Shown piece after piece: positions 25,605-35,844 of a stretch of DNA of 64,000 bases. Source of the DNA: Streptomyces sp. NBC_01306. GTDB lineage: Bacteria > Actinomycetota > Actinomycetes > Streptomycetales > Streptomycetaceae. The translations under genes were made by a program, and so were the position numbers. The stretch lies in NCBI RefSeq assembly GCF_026340465.1, contig NZ_JAPEPC010000001.1, positions 6,496,501 to 6,560,500 on the forward strand. Reading direction: 5' to 3'. Within the stretch, counting starts at the first letter, position 1. Every line of letters starts with the position of its first letter. The notes beneath the pieces were generated by a model, which saw only the letters and a program-made list of their open reading frames with translations, ran no database searches and had not been told where the DNA came from.

Positions 25605-26705
25605 ATGACCGAATGCACCGCGGAGGAGAACCCCTCCGCTGCCACCCCCGCCGCGGCCGGGACCCCTCCTGCTCCGGCCGCAGCGCCCCGGCGCCACCGT
25701 TTCTCCGGCCGGTGGCGGCCGCTGCGCAGACGACTCGGCTTCTACCTGGTCGCCGCCTGGGCCGCGATCACCGCGAACTTCCTCATTCCGCGCCTGATGC
25801 CCGGCGACCCCGCGGAGGTGATTCTCCGCCAGTTCCAGAAGACCTCCGGGGGAGAGCCGCTGCCGCCCGGGGCCATCGACAACATCCGGGCCCTGTTCGG
25901 CGACCCGAAGGCGAACCTGTTCCAGCAGTACGCCGACTACCTCGGCAACCTCGCGCATCTGAACCTCGGCGTCTCCGTGAGCCGGTTCCCCGTGCCCGTC
26001 TCCGACCTGATCATGACGGGCCTTCCCTGGACCCTGATGCTGGCCGGGATCTCCACAGTCCTCGCCTTCGTCATCGGGATCGTCCTCGGCGTCGTCGCCG
26101 GATGGCGGCCCGGGCGCCTCGCCGACTCGGTGATGGCCCCGCTCGCGATGTTCACCACCTCCGTGCCGTACTTCTGGATCGCCCTGCTCGCGGTGTGGTT
26201 CCTCGGCTTCAAGCTGCGCTGGTTCCCGCTCTCCGGCGGGTACGCACCCGACGCGACTCCCGGATCGATCGGCTACGTCCTGAGCGTGCTGCACTACGGA
26301 ACTCTGCCGGTGGCGACGATCGTCCTCGCCTCCGCCGGAAGCTGGCTGGTGGGCATGCGCAACATGACGGTCACCACAGTCAGCGAGGACTACGTCCAGC
26401 TCGGGCGCGCCAAGGGGCTGTCCCCCTGGCGGGTGATGACCCGCTACGGCGCCCGCAACGCGATCCTGCCCAGCTTCACCAGCTTCGCCCTGGCTCTCGG
26501 TTCTGTCGTCGGCGGCTCCCTGCTCACCGAGATGGTCTTCTCCTACCCCGGTATCGGATTCCTGCTGTTCGACGCCATCGACAAGCGGGACTACCCCCTG
26601 ATGCAGGCGGTTTTCCTGCTCGTGACCCTGGCGACCCTGTTCACCAACTTCGTCGCGGACTCCCTGTACACCCTGCTCGACCCGCGCACCCGGGAGGTGA
26701 GCTGA
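25605..26705 (+). CDS. ABC transporter permease (DppB/OppB type)
   Basis: A 366-residue inner-membrane permease. A Pro/Ala-rich N-terminal tail of about 40 residues precedes TM1 (GFYLVAAWAAITANFLIPRLMPGDPAEVIL, the family start). Six hydrophobic segments follow, and the coupling loop is EDYVQLGRAKGLSPWRVMTRYGARNAILP, the EAA-like motif contacting the ATPases. The end TNFVADSLYTLLDPRTREV is typical of DppB. It lies 16 bases after the binding protein and 3 bases before the second permease. The tail is longer than usual. Confidence 0.92.
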   Translation: MTECTAEENPSAATPAAAGTPPAPAAAPRRHRFSGRWRPLRRRLGFYLVAAWAAITANFLIPRLMPGDPAEVILRQFQKTSGGEPLPPGAIDNIRALFGDPKANLFQQYADYLGNLAHLNLGVSVSRFPVPVSDLIMTGLPWTLMLAGISTVLAFVIGIVLGVVAGWRPGRLADSVMAPLAMFTTSVPYFWIALLAVWFLGFKLRWFPLSGGYAPDATPGSIGYVLSVLHYGTLPVATIVLASAGSWLVGMRNMTVTTVSEDYVQLGRAKGLSPWRVMTRYGARNAILPSFTSFALALGSVVGGSLLTEMVFSYPGIGFLLFDAIDKRDYPLMQAVFLLVTLATLFTNFVADSLYTLLDPRTREVS

Positions 26706-26708
26706 ACC

Positions 26709-27644
26709 ATGAAGGACTTCCTGCACAGCTGGAAGGTCCGCACGGGCCTCGCGATCCTGTGCCTGTACGGCCTGTTCGCGATCTTCGGCCCCGGCCTCGA
26801 CGCACTCCTCGGCCTGGACCCGCACGCCATCGACTACACGGCCATCCAGCAGCCGCCCTCCACGGCGCACTGGCTGGGCACGACGACCGGTGGGGAGGAC
26901 GTCCTTGCGCAGCTCCTCGCCGGAACCCGCGGCTCGATCACGGTCGGGCTGATCGCCGGGACCATCAGCACCGCCATCGCGGTACTGGTGGGAGTCATCG
27001 GTACGTTCGCGGGCGGCCACGCCGACGGATTCGCCAACTTTCTGACGAACCTCTTCCTGGTCGTCCCCGTCTTCCCGCTGATCCTCGTTGTCGCCGGATA
27101 TCTGCAGGGCGGCGGGGTGCTGATGATCGGGCTCCTCATCGGCTTCTTCGGCTGGCCCGGTGGCGCGCGTACCCTGCGGGCGCAGACCCTGAGCCTGCGC
27201 CGGCGGGACTTCATCATGGCGATGCGCATGCTCGGTGAGCGCCGATGGCGTCTGGTCTGGGTCGAGGCGATGCCGCACCTGGCCGGCTGGATCTCCGCGA
27301 TGTTCCTGCATGCGGTGGTCGGGGCGGTACTCGCCGAGGCCGGGCTCGCCTTTCTCGGCATCACAAGCCCTGACGCGGTCAGCTGGGGCACGATGATCCA
27401 GCAGGCCAACCAGCAGTCGGCGTTGCTGCGCGGAATGTGGTGGTGGTTCGTGCCGCCGGGAGCTTGCATCGCCCTGCTCGGCCTGGCCGCCGGTCTGGTG
27501 AACTTCGGCATCGACGAGATCGCCAACCCCCGTCTCAAGGCAGCACGGCGCAGCCTCGTCCGCCAGGTCGACCGGCGCGCCGGGGCGGCTGCCCGGCCGG
27601 GCCCGACACCGGCCGCCCCGCGCACCCAGGAGGTCCCGTCATGA
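26709..27644 (+). CDS. ABC transporter permease (DppC/OppC type)
   Basis: A 311-residue second permease. LGTTTGGEDVLAQLLAGTRGSITVGLIAG is the DppC signature after TM1. The coupling loop is LRRRDFIMAMRMLGERRWRLVWVEAMPHLAGW, with a GERR variant instead of GAS. WGTMIQQANQQSALLRGMWWWFVPPG and GLVNFGIDEIANPRLK complete the family pattern. The C-terminal tail is Arg/Pro-rich. The stop overlaps the start of the first ATPase gene (ATGA), so translation is coupled. Confidence 0.92.
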   Translation: MKDFLHSWKVRTGLAILCLYGLFAIFGPGLDALLGLDPHAIDYTAIQQPPSTAHWLGTTTGGEDVLAQLLAGTRGSITVGLIAGTISTAIAVLVGVIGTFAGGHADGFANFLTNLFLVVPVFPLILVVAGYLQGGGVLMIGLLIGFFGWPGGARTLRAQTLSLRRRDFIMAMRMLGERRWRLVWVEAMPHLAGWISAMFLHAVVGAVLAEAGLAFLGITSPDAVSWGTMIQQANQQSALLRGMWWWFVPPGACIALLGLAAGLVNFGIDEIANPRLKAARRSLVRQVDRRAGAAARPGPTPAAPRTQEVPS

Positions 27645-28738
27645 CCGGCGCCGTACACCCCGACAGCACGGGCGCGGTCGACCTCGCACAGCGCCCGCAC
27701 GACCTCCTGCTCGAAGTGAAGGACCTCACCGTCGAGTACGTCAGGCCCGCGCCCGACCCCGGCGTCGTGGCCTGCCGTGAGCTGACCTTCCATCTGCGCC
27801 GGGGCGAAATCCTCGGTGTCGCAGGTGAGTCAGGATCGGGCAAGTCGACGCTGATCACCGCGTTGACCCGCTTGCAGCGGATGCCGGCTGTGACCACGAA
27901 CGGCTCGATCCTCCTGCACCGAGAAGGCTCCGACCCCCTGGACCTGGTGGCGCAGCCGGAGCGCGTGCTGCGCCGCCTGCGGTGGAGCGAGATCGCGATC
28001 GTGATGCAGTCCGCCATGGACGCTCTCAACCCGGTGATGCGGCTCGGCGCGCAGTTCGCCGATGTCCTGCGGGCCCACGATCCGACGATGGGCAGGAAGG
28101 CGGCGTGGGAGCGGGCAGCCGAACTGGTCGCCCTGGTCGGCATCTCCGCGGACCGCCTTCGCGCCTATCCGCACGAGCTGTCCGGCGGCATGCGCCAGCG
28201 CGCCTCGATCGCGCTCGCCCTCGCCTGCGAGCCGTCCCTCATCGTGATGGACGAACCCACCACGGCCGTCGACGTGGTGATGCAGCGCCAGATCCTGTCG
28301 CAGGTGCTCCGGATGCGCGAACGGCTCGACTTCGCCGTGGTCTTCGTCACCCACGACCTGTCCCTGCTGCTCGAACTCGCCGACCGGATCGCGATCATGT
28401 ACGCGGGACGCATCGTGGAAGAGGGCCCGGCGAAGGCTCTCTACGCCGACCCGCAACACCCCTACACCCGTGGTCTGCGGGACTCGTTCCCACCGCTCTT
28501 CGCGCCCAAGCGGCAGCTGACCGGAATACCCGGCGTTCCACCGAGCCTGCTGTCTCCTCCTGCGGGATGCGCCTTCCACCCGCGCTGCGATCGGGCGTTC
28601 GCACCGTGCGACACCCGCACCCCCGAACTCGTAACGGCGGGAGACCGCCAGGTTGCCTGCCATCTGCATACGAGCGACGCGCCGCCGGTGGCCGAGCGCG
28701 CGGAACAGTCCGCCCCACACGAGGAGTTGAACCGGTGA
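27641..28738 (+). CDS. ABC transporter ATP-binding protein (DppD/OppD type)
   Basis: A 365-residue nucleotide-binding subunit. Walker A GESGSGKSTL near residue 65, Q-loop in MQSAMDALNPVM, signature LSGGMRQRASIALAL, Walker B LIVMDEPTTAVD, H-loop FVTHDLSLL, then the oligopeptide-specific C-terminal extension with Cys-containing SPPAGCAFHPRCDRAFAPCD, which in this family ligates an iron-sulphur cluster. All catalytic residues present. AGGAGG ahead of ATG at 27641, overlapping the permease stop; its own stop overlaps the next GTG. Confidence 0.93.
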   Translation: MTGAVHPDSTGAVDLAQRPHDLLLEVKDLTVEYVRPAPDPGVVACRELTFHLRRGEILGVAGESGSGKSTLITALTRLQRMPAVTTNGSILLHREGSDPLDLVAQPERVLRRLRWSEIAIVMQSAMDALNPVMRLGAQFADVLRAHDPTMGRKAAWERAAELVALVGISADRLRAYPHELSGGMRQRASIALALACEPSLIVMDEPTTAVDVVMQRQILSQVLRMRERLDFAVVFVTHDLSLLLELADRIAIMYAGRIVEEGPAKALYADPQHPYTRGLRDSFPPLFAPKRQLTGIPGVPPSLLSPPAGCAFHPRCDRAFAPCDTRTPELVTAGDRQVACHLHTSDAPPVAERAEQSAPHEELNR

Positions 28739-29754
28739 CGACCGCCGTTCCCGCGCAGGCCCGTGGGCTGGTGCCCGTACTCGAAGCGGTCGGGGTGAGC
28801 CGCCACTTCGACGTCACCCGTGGCCTCGGCCGGCACCAGGTGGTGCGCGCCGTGGAGAATGTCCATCTCACGCTCCACCGGGGTGAGATCGTCGCGCTGG
28901 TGGGCGAGAGCGGCAGTGGCAAGACCACACTCGCCCGGCTCCTCGCCCTTTTCCACGGTGCCACCGCGGGGGAGATCCGGCTGAACGGCACTGCCGTGCA
29001 ACCGGATACCAAGGCTGCGCGGGCCTATCACTCGGCCGTGCAGATGATCTTCCAGGATCCCTTCGGCTCGCTCAACCCGCAGCGCAGGGTCCGGCACAAC
29101 CTGGAACGAGCACTGCGGCTGCACGGCCATGCGGCGGCCTCGAAGAGCGAACGCAGGCTCCAGGTCCTCGATCTCCTGGAGAAGGTCAACCTTGCACCGG
29201 CCGGGCAATTCATCGACAAACTGCCCCACGAACTCTCCGGCGGCCAGCGTCAGCGCGTCGTGATCGCCCGCGCTCTCGCGGTCCGTCCGAGTGTCCTGAT
29301 CGGTGATGAGCCGATCTCGATGCTCGATGTGTCGATCCGCCTGGACATGCTCAATCTCCTTGCCCGGTTGCGGGACGAGGAAGGGCTCAGCCTGCTGTAC
29401 ATCACCCACGACATCGCCAGCGCCCGCTATCTCGCGGACCGTATTCATGTGATGTACGCGGGACAGGTCGTCGAGTCCGGGCCCACCGAAGACGTCATCC
29501 AGCACCCCAAACACCCCTATACGAAGCTCTTGCTGGATTCCTCTCCCGACCCGGAGCGGCTCCTTTTCCCCGACGCGGTCAGCGCCTTCGACATCACCTC
29601 GTCGCAGGGGGAACCACCGAGCCTCATCACCCCGCCGTCGGGCTGCCGTTTCCACCCGCGCTGCCCGTTGGCGCATGCCGAGTGCGGGCAGGTCGCACCG
29701 CCCCGGGTCACCTTTCCGTCCGGGCAGGAGGTGGACTGCGTCCTGCACGCCTGA
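28735..29754 (+). CDS. ABC transporter ATP-binding protein (DppF/OppF type)
   Basis: A 339-residue second ATPase. Walker A GESGSGKTTL near residue 60, Q-loop QMIFQDPFGSLNPQRRV, signature LSGGQRQRVVIARALAV, Walker B VLIGDEPISMLDVS, H-loop YITHDIASARY, and the Cys-rich tail PPSGCRFHPRCPLAHAECGQ. The Walker B has GDEP where VDEP/ADEP is usual, which should not affect catalysis. Start GTG overlaps the upstream stop. It closes the operon and converges with the beta-helix gene 43 bases away. Confidence 0.93.
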   Translation: MTTAVPAQARGLVPVLEAVGVSRHFDVTRGLGRHQVVRAVENVHLTLHRGEIVALVGESGSGKTTLARLLALFHGATAGEIRLNGTAVQPDTKAARAYHSAVQMIFQDPFGSLNPQRRVRHNLERALRLHGHAAASKSERRLQVLDLLEKVNLAPAGQFIDKLPHELSGGQRQRVVIARALAVRPSVLIGDEPISMLDVSIRLDMLNLLARLRDEEGLSLLYITHDIASARYLADRIHVMYAGQVVESGPTEDVIQHPKHPYTKLLLDSSPDPERLLFPDAVSAFDITSSQGEPPSLITPPSGCRFHPRCPLAHAECGQVAPPRVTFPSGQEVDCVLHA

Positions 29755-29797
29755 GACCGTCCGGCCCCCGGTGACCTCCACCTGCTGCGACGAGTGG

Positions 29798-30628
29798 TCA
29801 GGGGGCGCCGCCCGGCCGCGGGCCCCGGTAGCCCGGCAGGGAAGACCGGTCGATGCCGACTTCGTAGCGGATGCGGGAGCTGACCTTGTTGCCCCTGACC
29901 TGGGCGCCCGTGGAATGGATCGCCAGGCCGATGGCATGGTCGGGGGCGGCGGCGAAGACGTTGCCGGTGACGGTGGCGTGCTGGACGTCCTCGAACATCA
30001 GGGTCTGTGAGGCCTTCAGGGTCTCGCAGTAGTTGTTCCTGACTCTGATGTCGTACGTGTGGCCGCGGCCGTCGCCCTCGCCGTCGTTGGGGCCCTCGGC
30101 CATCAGGCACATGTTGTCGATCCGCTCGCACCGGTTGCCCTCGATCAGGACGTGGTGGCTGGGCGGGGTGTCGCTGGCGAAGGTCTGCATGCAGTCGGCG
30201 TGGCCGTACCGGTTGGAGGCGCCGGTGATGGTGTTGTGCTGGATCTTCAGGTCGTCGCCGAAGAAGCGCAGGCCATCACCGTCGCCGCCGTGCGGGCGGG
30301 TCACGGTGTTGTTCCGTACGGTGATGTCGTGGCCGGTCATCTCGATGCCGGGGGCCTGCGGGGTGTCGACGGCGTACCCCTCGACCACGACGTGGTCGGC
30401 CTCGACGGTGATGCCGTCGACGGTGCGGCCGTTGCCGCGGTGGACAGCCGGGTGCCCGGCGGTGCCGCCTTCGGTGATGACGAGCCGTACGGATCGTGAC
30501 ACCACGGAGTCTGCGGCGGAGGCCGGGGCCAGGGGCTGTGCGGTCGCGGCCGTGAGCGTCGCCAGCAGGGCGGCTCCGGGGAGGAGCCGGCTGCGGATGC
30601 CGTTCGGGCGGCGGGTCGTGGTCGTCAT
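29798..30628 (-). CDS. secreted right-handed beta-helix protein
   Basis: A 276-residue exported protein. Signal peptide: RRPNGIRSRLLPGAALLATLTAATAQPLAPASA-A. The rest is a set of parallel beta-helix rungs with the repeated (x)NN/GN pattern: VRNNTVT, IQHNTIT, IEGNRCE, VRNNYCE, VTGNVFA, VRGNKVS. Such folds include pectate lyases and polysaccharide-binding proteins; the CxxxC-like pair in NRCERIDNMC could form a disulphide. No obvious catalytic Lys/Arg set can be assigned. It converges with the importer operon, so a role in glycan degradation is tempting but unproven. Confidence 0.8.
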   Translation of the reverse strand: MTTTTRRPNGIRSRLLPGAALLATLTAATAQPLAPASAADSVVSRSVRLVITEGGTAGHPAVHRGNGRTVDGITVEADHVVVEGYAVDTPQAPGIEMTGHDITVRNNTVTRPHGGDGDGLRFFGDDLKIQHNTITGASNRYGHADCMQTFASDTPPSHHVLIEGNRCERIDNMCLMAEGPNDGEGDGRGHTYDIRVRNNYCETLKASQTLMFEDVQHATVTGNVFAAAPDHAIGLAIHSTGAQVRGNKVSSRIRYEVGIDRSSLPGYRGPRPGGAP

Positions 30629-30706
30629 GGTGCGTGAGCGTAGGAGCTGTCCCGGGGAGGGGTCCCGAGGAGGGGCGCGGGCCCGGTGGCCGGCGTCAGC
30701 GGGGCA

Positions 30707-31505
30707 TCAGGCGGCGTCGATCAGCGACAGGTCCATCGGTACGAGACTGGTCGACACCATCAGGGCGCGGATCAGGTGGTCGTTGAGCGCGTTGCCGACC
30801 GGCTCGCCCACCTCCTCGCGGGTCAGCCAGGGCACCCCGTCGCGGGACAGCCGCAGACGTACGGCGTTGACCAGGTGCTCGACGCGTTTGTCGGTCCAGC
30901 CCGCCCCCGGCTGCAACTCGGCGAGCTGGGCGGCTGTCTGCTTCCACGTCAGCGGCTGCGGGCGGGGCTCGTGCAACAGGTAACGGCGTCCCAGCGCGAT
31001 GAGGGCCAACTTCTCCTGTTCAGTGAGCAGCCACACCCGGGGCGGCCGGGTGACGTCACCGTGGCGCGGTACCGGACGCTCGTCCTCGGGACCGGTGACG
31101 AAGGCCTCCAGCAGGTGCTCGCGGCCTCGCGAACCACCCGCGAACAACGGGGTGTAGCCGGTCGCGAGGGGAAACGGCTCCTCGCCCCCGAACAGCAGCC
31201 GGGTCCCGGCGCAGCGGATCGGCAACCGCCCGTCGTTCCGTACCCACCACTGCCCGGTGGGTGAACGTGCCCTGGTGACGGCTCACCCGGGCATCGTCCT
31301 CGCCCAGACAGATGTGCACATCGGGCCGGTTGCGGCCGAACAGCACCTCACGGCCCTCACCCGGGCCCAGTGCCATGCCGCCGGTGAGCGCCAGTGCGTA
31401 GAGCGTCCCGGGCACGGGGCCTGAGGCGCCCCTGGCCAGACTGCCGTAACCGGCGGGCAGGGTGCGCCCGTCGGCGGGGCGCGCCGTCGTGGGGGGCACG
31501 GTCAC
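30707..31505 (-). pseudogene. FHA domain protein with apparent one-base frameshift
   Basis: The gene starts at GTG 31505, overlapping the kinase stop in GTGA, and encodes VTVPPTTARPADG..., then an FHA-like core GREVLFGRNRPDVHICLGEDDARVSRHQGTFTHR. At that point the frame runs into unrelated residues and stops at 31056. The proper continuation, WWVRNDGRLPIRCAGTRLLFGGEEPF..., lies one base away and runs to the stop at 30707 with ordinary family content (LTEQEKLALIALGRRYLLHEP, WTDKRVEHLVNAVRLRLSR). Deleting one G from the run at 31253-31255 restores a 265-residue protein reading THRQWWV. Either a true inactivating insertion or a sequencing error. Partner of the adjacent kinase. Confidence 0.75.
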
Positions 31506-33406
31506 TTGCTCTCCGGCAGCTGCTCGGCGAGGTTCTGCACCACGGTGGCCGACAGCTTCTTGGCGGTGTCGCAGAGCCGGCCGGCCGACTGCGGTGCGTA
31601 TACGGTCAGTTCGACGAACTCGACGATGTCGTCGCCGACGGCGGTCGTATACGTACGGTGCGGGGTGCGCACGACACAGCTGTCGTCGCCGGATTCCCCC
31701 GGGGACACATAGCTCTTCCGCCCGGCGACCCGTGCCGGCTTTCCGTTGTCCGACAGTTCGTTGTCCCGGTTGAACAGGACGTCCACGCCCGCGTCGCCGG
31801 TGGACGAGGACCACCCGCACTGCCAGTTGCCGAAGCCCCGCTCCGGGTGCTGCGTCTCGACACCGGCCGCCTTCTCGATGGCGGACGCGTCCAGCAGTGA
31901 GCATGCGTCGCGACGGGCCAGGGAGGCCGCGGCGGCGGTTGAGGAGCGCCGCGGAACCGCGCCCCGGTCCAGCACACCCACCGCCACGTCGGTGCCCGCG
32001 TCGGCCAGTTCGCACGGTTCGGGTGCCCCCGCCGCACGCCGCTTTGCCACGATCACGACCTGTTCGTGGTCAGCGGTCGCGATGTGCCGCTCGCACTCGT
32101 CCCCGTCGCGTGCGTACGACCCGACGGTGACGTTGCCGACCCGCCGGGTGGGCACGTCGCCACCGAACTGTGCCGGGGCCCTGTCGAAGGCGAGTTCCAG
32201 GTCCGCGAGTTCGTCCCCGTTGCCGGTCTCCACCACGACGTCGCAGCGGTTGAACTCTCCGTAGGCCGGGTCGAGCCGGGTCTCGCCGAACCGGCTCAGC
32301 GACGCCGCGTCGAGCAGTCCGCAGGGGGCCGCCGTAGCGGCGTCGCCGATGGTCCCGGCCCTGCCCGCGCCGGCCGTGGCCGAGGACCTGGCACCGTCCG
32401 TATGCGTCCGGCTGTCTTCCCCCGCGGTCCACGGGTGCAGGCCGGCGGCCGCGATCGCCGCCGCCGCGACCAGCGCCCCCGACGTGATCGCGAGCGCTCG
32501 GCGCCGACGGCGTACGACCCGTGGCAACCGGCGTGTGACGGACAGGAGGGGGCCGATCGGCAGAGTGCGGCCGTCGTTCAGCTTCGCCGTGATCTCCGGC
32601 GGAGGCGGGGCGGCCCGGGTCAGCAGCTCGTACGCCCCGGTGGCGTCGGGCCGGTTCCGGGGCTCCAGCTCCAGCAGCGCGGCCAGTGGCCCGGTGAGCA
32701 GGCCGGCCCGGACCGCGGGTTCGAGGTGCCCCTCGATCGCCCGGGCCACATACGCCATGGGGTGCTCGGCCTGCCCGTACGGCGACTGGCCCTCGACCGC
32801 CGCGTACAGGGTCGCGCCCAGGGAGAACACATCGGACTTCTCGTCTCCCCGCTTCCCCCTGACCAGCTCGGGCGCCAGATAGCGGGGCTTGCCCCGTACG
32901 ACACCGGTGGTCGTCCGGGTGGCCTCGCTCCACAGCGCCCGGGAGATCCCGAAGTCGGTGAGCCTGGCGATGCCTTCGTCGGTGACCAGGATGTTCTCCG
33001 GGGTCACATCGCCGTGCACCACGCCCGCGCTGTGGGACTTCGCGAGCGCGGCCGCGATCTGGCTGCCGATCGCCCCGGCCTCCTGGGGCGGGAGCAGACC
33101 CCGCTCGTGGACGATCTGCGCCAGGCTCTGCGCGGGCACGTACTCCATGACGATCCAGCAGGTGTCGGCGTCGTGGTCGTAGTCGAAGACCCCCACGATG
33201 TTCGCGTGGTGCAGCCGCCCGGCGTTGCGCGCCTCCTTCATGAGCTGCTGCGTGGACCGGTCGTCGTCCGGGTGGGCGAACTTGACCGCGACCTGCCGCT
33301 CCAGCCGTTCGTCCCAGGCCCGCCACACGACGCCCATCCCGCCCTTGCCGATGGTCTCCTGCAACAGATACCGGCCTGCGACCTTGATTCCTGCCTCTGG
33401 CGTCAT
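31502..33406 (-). CDS. Ser/Thr protein kinase with extracellular DUF3558-like repeats
   Basis: About 634 residues. Cytoplasmic Hanks-type kinase domain (about 10-270): glycine loop GKGGMG at 20-25, VAVK Lys42, HGD at 131-133 in place of the usual HRD, N138, DFG at 151-153, and an APEL-like YLAPEL. After a basic RRLPRVVRRRRRAL comes one transmembrane helix (about 305-330). The outer part holds two related Cys-containing segments starting PCGLLDAASLSRFG and ACSLLDASAIEKAAG, which look like duplicated DUF3558 sensor domains. HGD kinases lack the RD arginine and need no activation-loop phosphorylation. The stop overlaps the FHA gene, a natural phospho-Thr reader. GTG at 33412 is an alternative start. 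Confidence 0.85.
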   Translation of the reverse strand: MTPEAGIKVAGRYLLQETIGKGGMGVVWRAWDERLERQVAVKFAHPDDDRSTQQLMKEARNAGRLHHANIVGVFDYDHDADTCWIVMEYVPAQSLAQIVHERGLLPPQEAGAIGSQIAAALAKSHSAGVVHGDVTPENILVTDEGIARLTDFGISRALWSEATRTTTGVVRGKPRYLAPELVRGKRGDEKSDVFSLGATLYAAVEGQSPYGQAEHPMAYVARAIEGHLEPAVRAGLLTGPLAALLELEPRNRPDATGAYELLTRAAPPPPEITAKLNDGRTLPIGPLLSVTRRLPRVVRRRRRALAITSGALVAAAAIAAAGLHPWTAGEDSRTHTDGARSSATAGAGRAGTIGDAATAAPCGLLDAASLSRFGETRLDPAYGEFNRCDVVVETGNGDELADLELAFDRAPAQFGGDVPTRRVGNVTVGSYARDGDECERHIATADHEQVVIVAKRRAAGAPEPCELADAGTDVAVGVLDRGAVPRRSSTAAAASLARRDACSLLDASAIEKAAGVETQHPERGFGNWQCGWSSSTGDAGVDVLFNRDNELSDNGKPARVAGRKSYVSPGESGDDSCVVRTPHRTYTTAVGDDIVEFVELTVYAPQSAGRLCDTAKKLSATVVQNLAEQLPESK

Positions 33407-33764
33407 CAGCACCGCCCCGTCCTCACCCCTCGCGCCGCATGACACCACACGGTCCTCCGTCGGTCACGGAGTGTACTCGGCGGTGATCTGTCCAGCAGGG
33501 CTTCCGGCGGACCGGCACAGGATCCCCCCAGGGCACGGCGATTACCTCCCCGTTGACCCAACTGGGGCGCGGCGCAGAGCATTTGAGGTGTCGTTTGATG
33601 CCGTGCCTCACCTGCTGCCGTCCCTTCGGCGGCGTCGCATCCGGCGGGCCGTTCCCAGGTCAACGGCTCCACGGCCTGAAGAACTTGGCCCTGAGCGGTC
33701 TGCCATACTTCGGGCCTACGAGGGCAGTGGCAACCTCCTGAGCAGTGGCGGAACAGGGCCGGAC
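33407..33764. other. 358-bp divergent spacer, no gene seen
   Basis: Region between the kinase (minus) and TetR (plus) starts. I see no coding frame with proper codon bias and no RNA gene. GAGTACACTCC at 33470-33480 on the minus strand contains a TACACT that could be a -10 box for the kinase gene, and GTTGACCC near 33552 on the plus strand could be a -35; neither is paired with a good partner. Confidence 0.4.
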
Positions 33765-34406
33765 GTGAACCAGAGCGGACCGTACATACATCAGCGCACC
33801 CCGACCGAGCGTTCCCAGCTCCGTCGCACGGACCTCATCGCCACCGGGCGGAGACTGTTCGCCGACACGTCGTACGACGCACTGTCGATGGACGACATCG
33901 CCCGGCACGCGGGGGTCGCGAAAGGGCTCATCTACTACTACTTCAAGAGCAAACGCGGCTACTACCTCGCCGTCGTCGAGGAGTCGGTGGCCGAGCTGGT
34001 CGCCCGCGCGGCCGGCGAGACCGAGCTGCCCAGGGCCGACCGCGTGCACCGCACCGTCGAGGGCTATCTGCTCTACGCCCAGAACAACCGGGCGGCCTTC
34101 CGCACCATCGTGACCGGCGGCGTCGGCTTCGACACCCAGGTGCAGGCGCTGCGCGGCGCGGTCCGTGAGGAACTCATCGCCACCATCGCGGATGGCGCCT
34201 ACGGGCACCGGGACATCCCGCTCCTGGCCAGGCTCGCGCTGCTGGGCTGGCTGAGCGCCGTGGAGGGCATCACGCTCGACTGGCTCGGCCACCAGGAACT
34301 CGACCGTGCGCAGATCCGTGAGCTGCTGGTGCGGATGCTGCGCAACACCCTCGACACCATCGGCGAGTTCGTCGCCGAGTGCCCGTCGCCGCCGCCCCCG
34401 GAGTGA
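33765..34406 (+). CDS. TetR/AcrR family transcriptional regulator
   Basis: A 213-residue repressor. The N-terminal HTH (about residues 15-65) reads RRTDLIATGRRLFADTSYDALSMDDIARHAGVAKGLIYYYFKSKRGYYLAVVEES, a textbook TetR DNA-binding domain. The C-terminal ligand domain is all-helical with FRTIVTGGVGFDTQVQALR and WLSAVEGITLDWLG. GTG at 33765 follows GGGCCGGAC, a weak ribosome-binding site; upstream reading has no start with a better one. Its target is not obvious: the kinase gene is divergent, the chitinase is convergent. Ligand unknown. Confidence 0.88.
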   Translation: MNQSGPYIHQRTPTERSQLRRTDLIATGRRLFADTSYDALSMDDIARHAGVAKGLIYYYFKSKRGYYLAVVEESVAELVARAAGETELPRADRVHRTVEGYLLYAQNNRAAFRTIVTGGVGFDTQVQALRGAVREELIATIADGAYGHRDIPLLARLALLGWLSAVEGITLDWLGHQELDRAQIRELLVRMLRNTLDTIGEFVAECPSPPPPE

Positions 34407-34421
34407 GACCGGGGGACGCGC

Positions 34422-34457
34422 TCAGGGGGTGGAGGCCGGCCGGCCTCCACCCCCTGA
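34422..34457. terminator. 18-bp perfect bidirectional terminator
   Basis: A 36-base perfect palindrome: 18-base arms from TCAGGGGGTGGAGG to CCTCCACCCCCTGA meeting at CCGG-CCGG. It lies between the convergent TetR and chitinase genes, 15 and 12 bases from their stops, and would fold on either strand. Confidence 0.85.
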
Positions 34458-34469
34458 TGCGGACAGGAA

Positions 34470-35747
<1,278 letters not shown>

Positions 35748-35844
35748 GCTGTCTCCTCGTGGGGGAGGGGGGCGGAAGGTGGGGGGAGCTGTCTGGTGCA
35801 TGTGTTTGGCATGAACGCGGAAAGCCGATAGCGGGAAGATAGAA

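Noticed and set aside
25572..27311. A 579-codon minus-strand frame opposite the permeases
   Set aside because: The plus strand encodes two permeases with proper coupling loops; the minus frame is a charged low-complexity shadow.
31240..31270. Programmed frameshifting in the FHA gene
   Set aside because: No slippery heptamer or following pseudoknot was seen; a simple inserted base or error explains it better.
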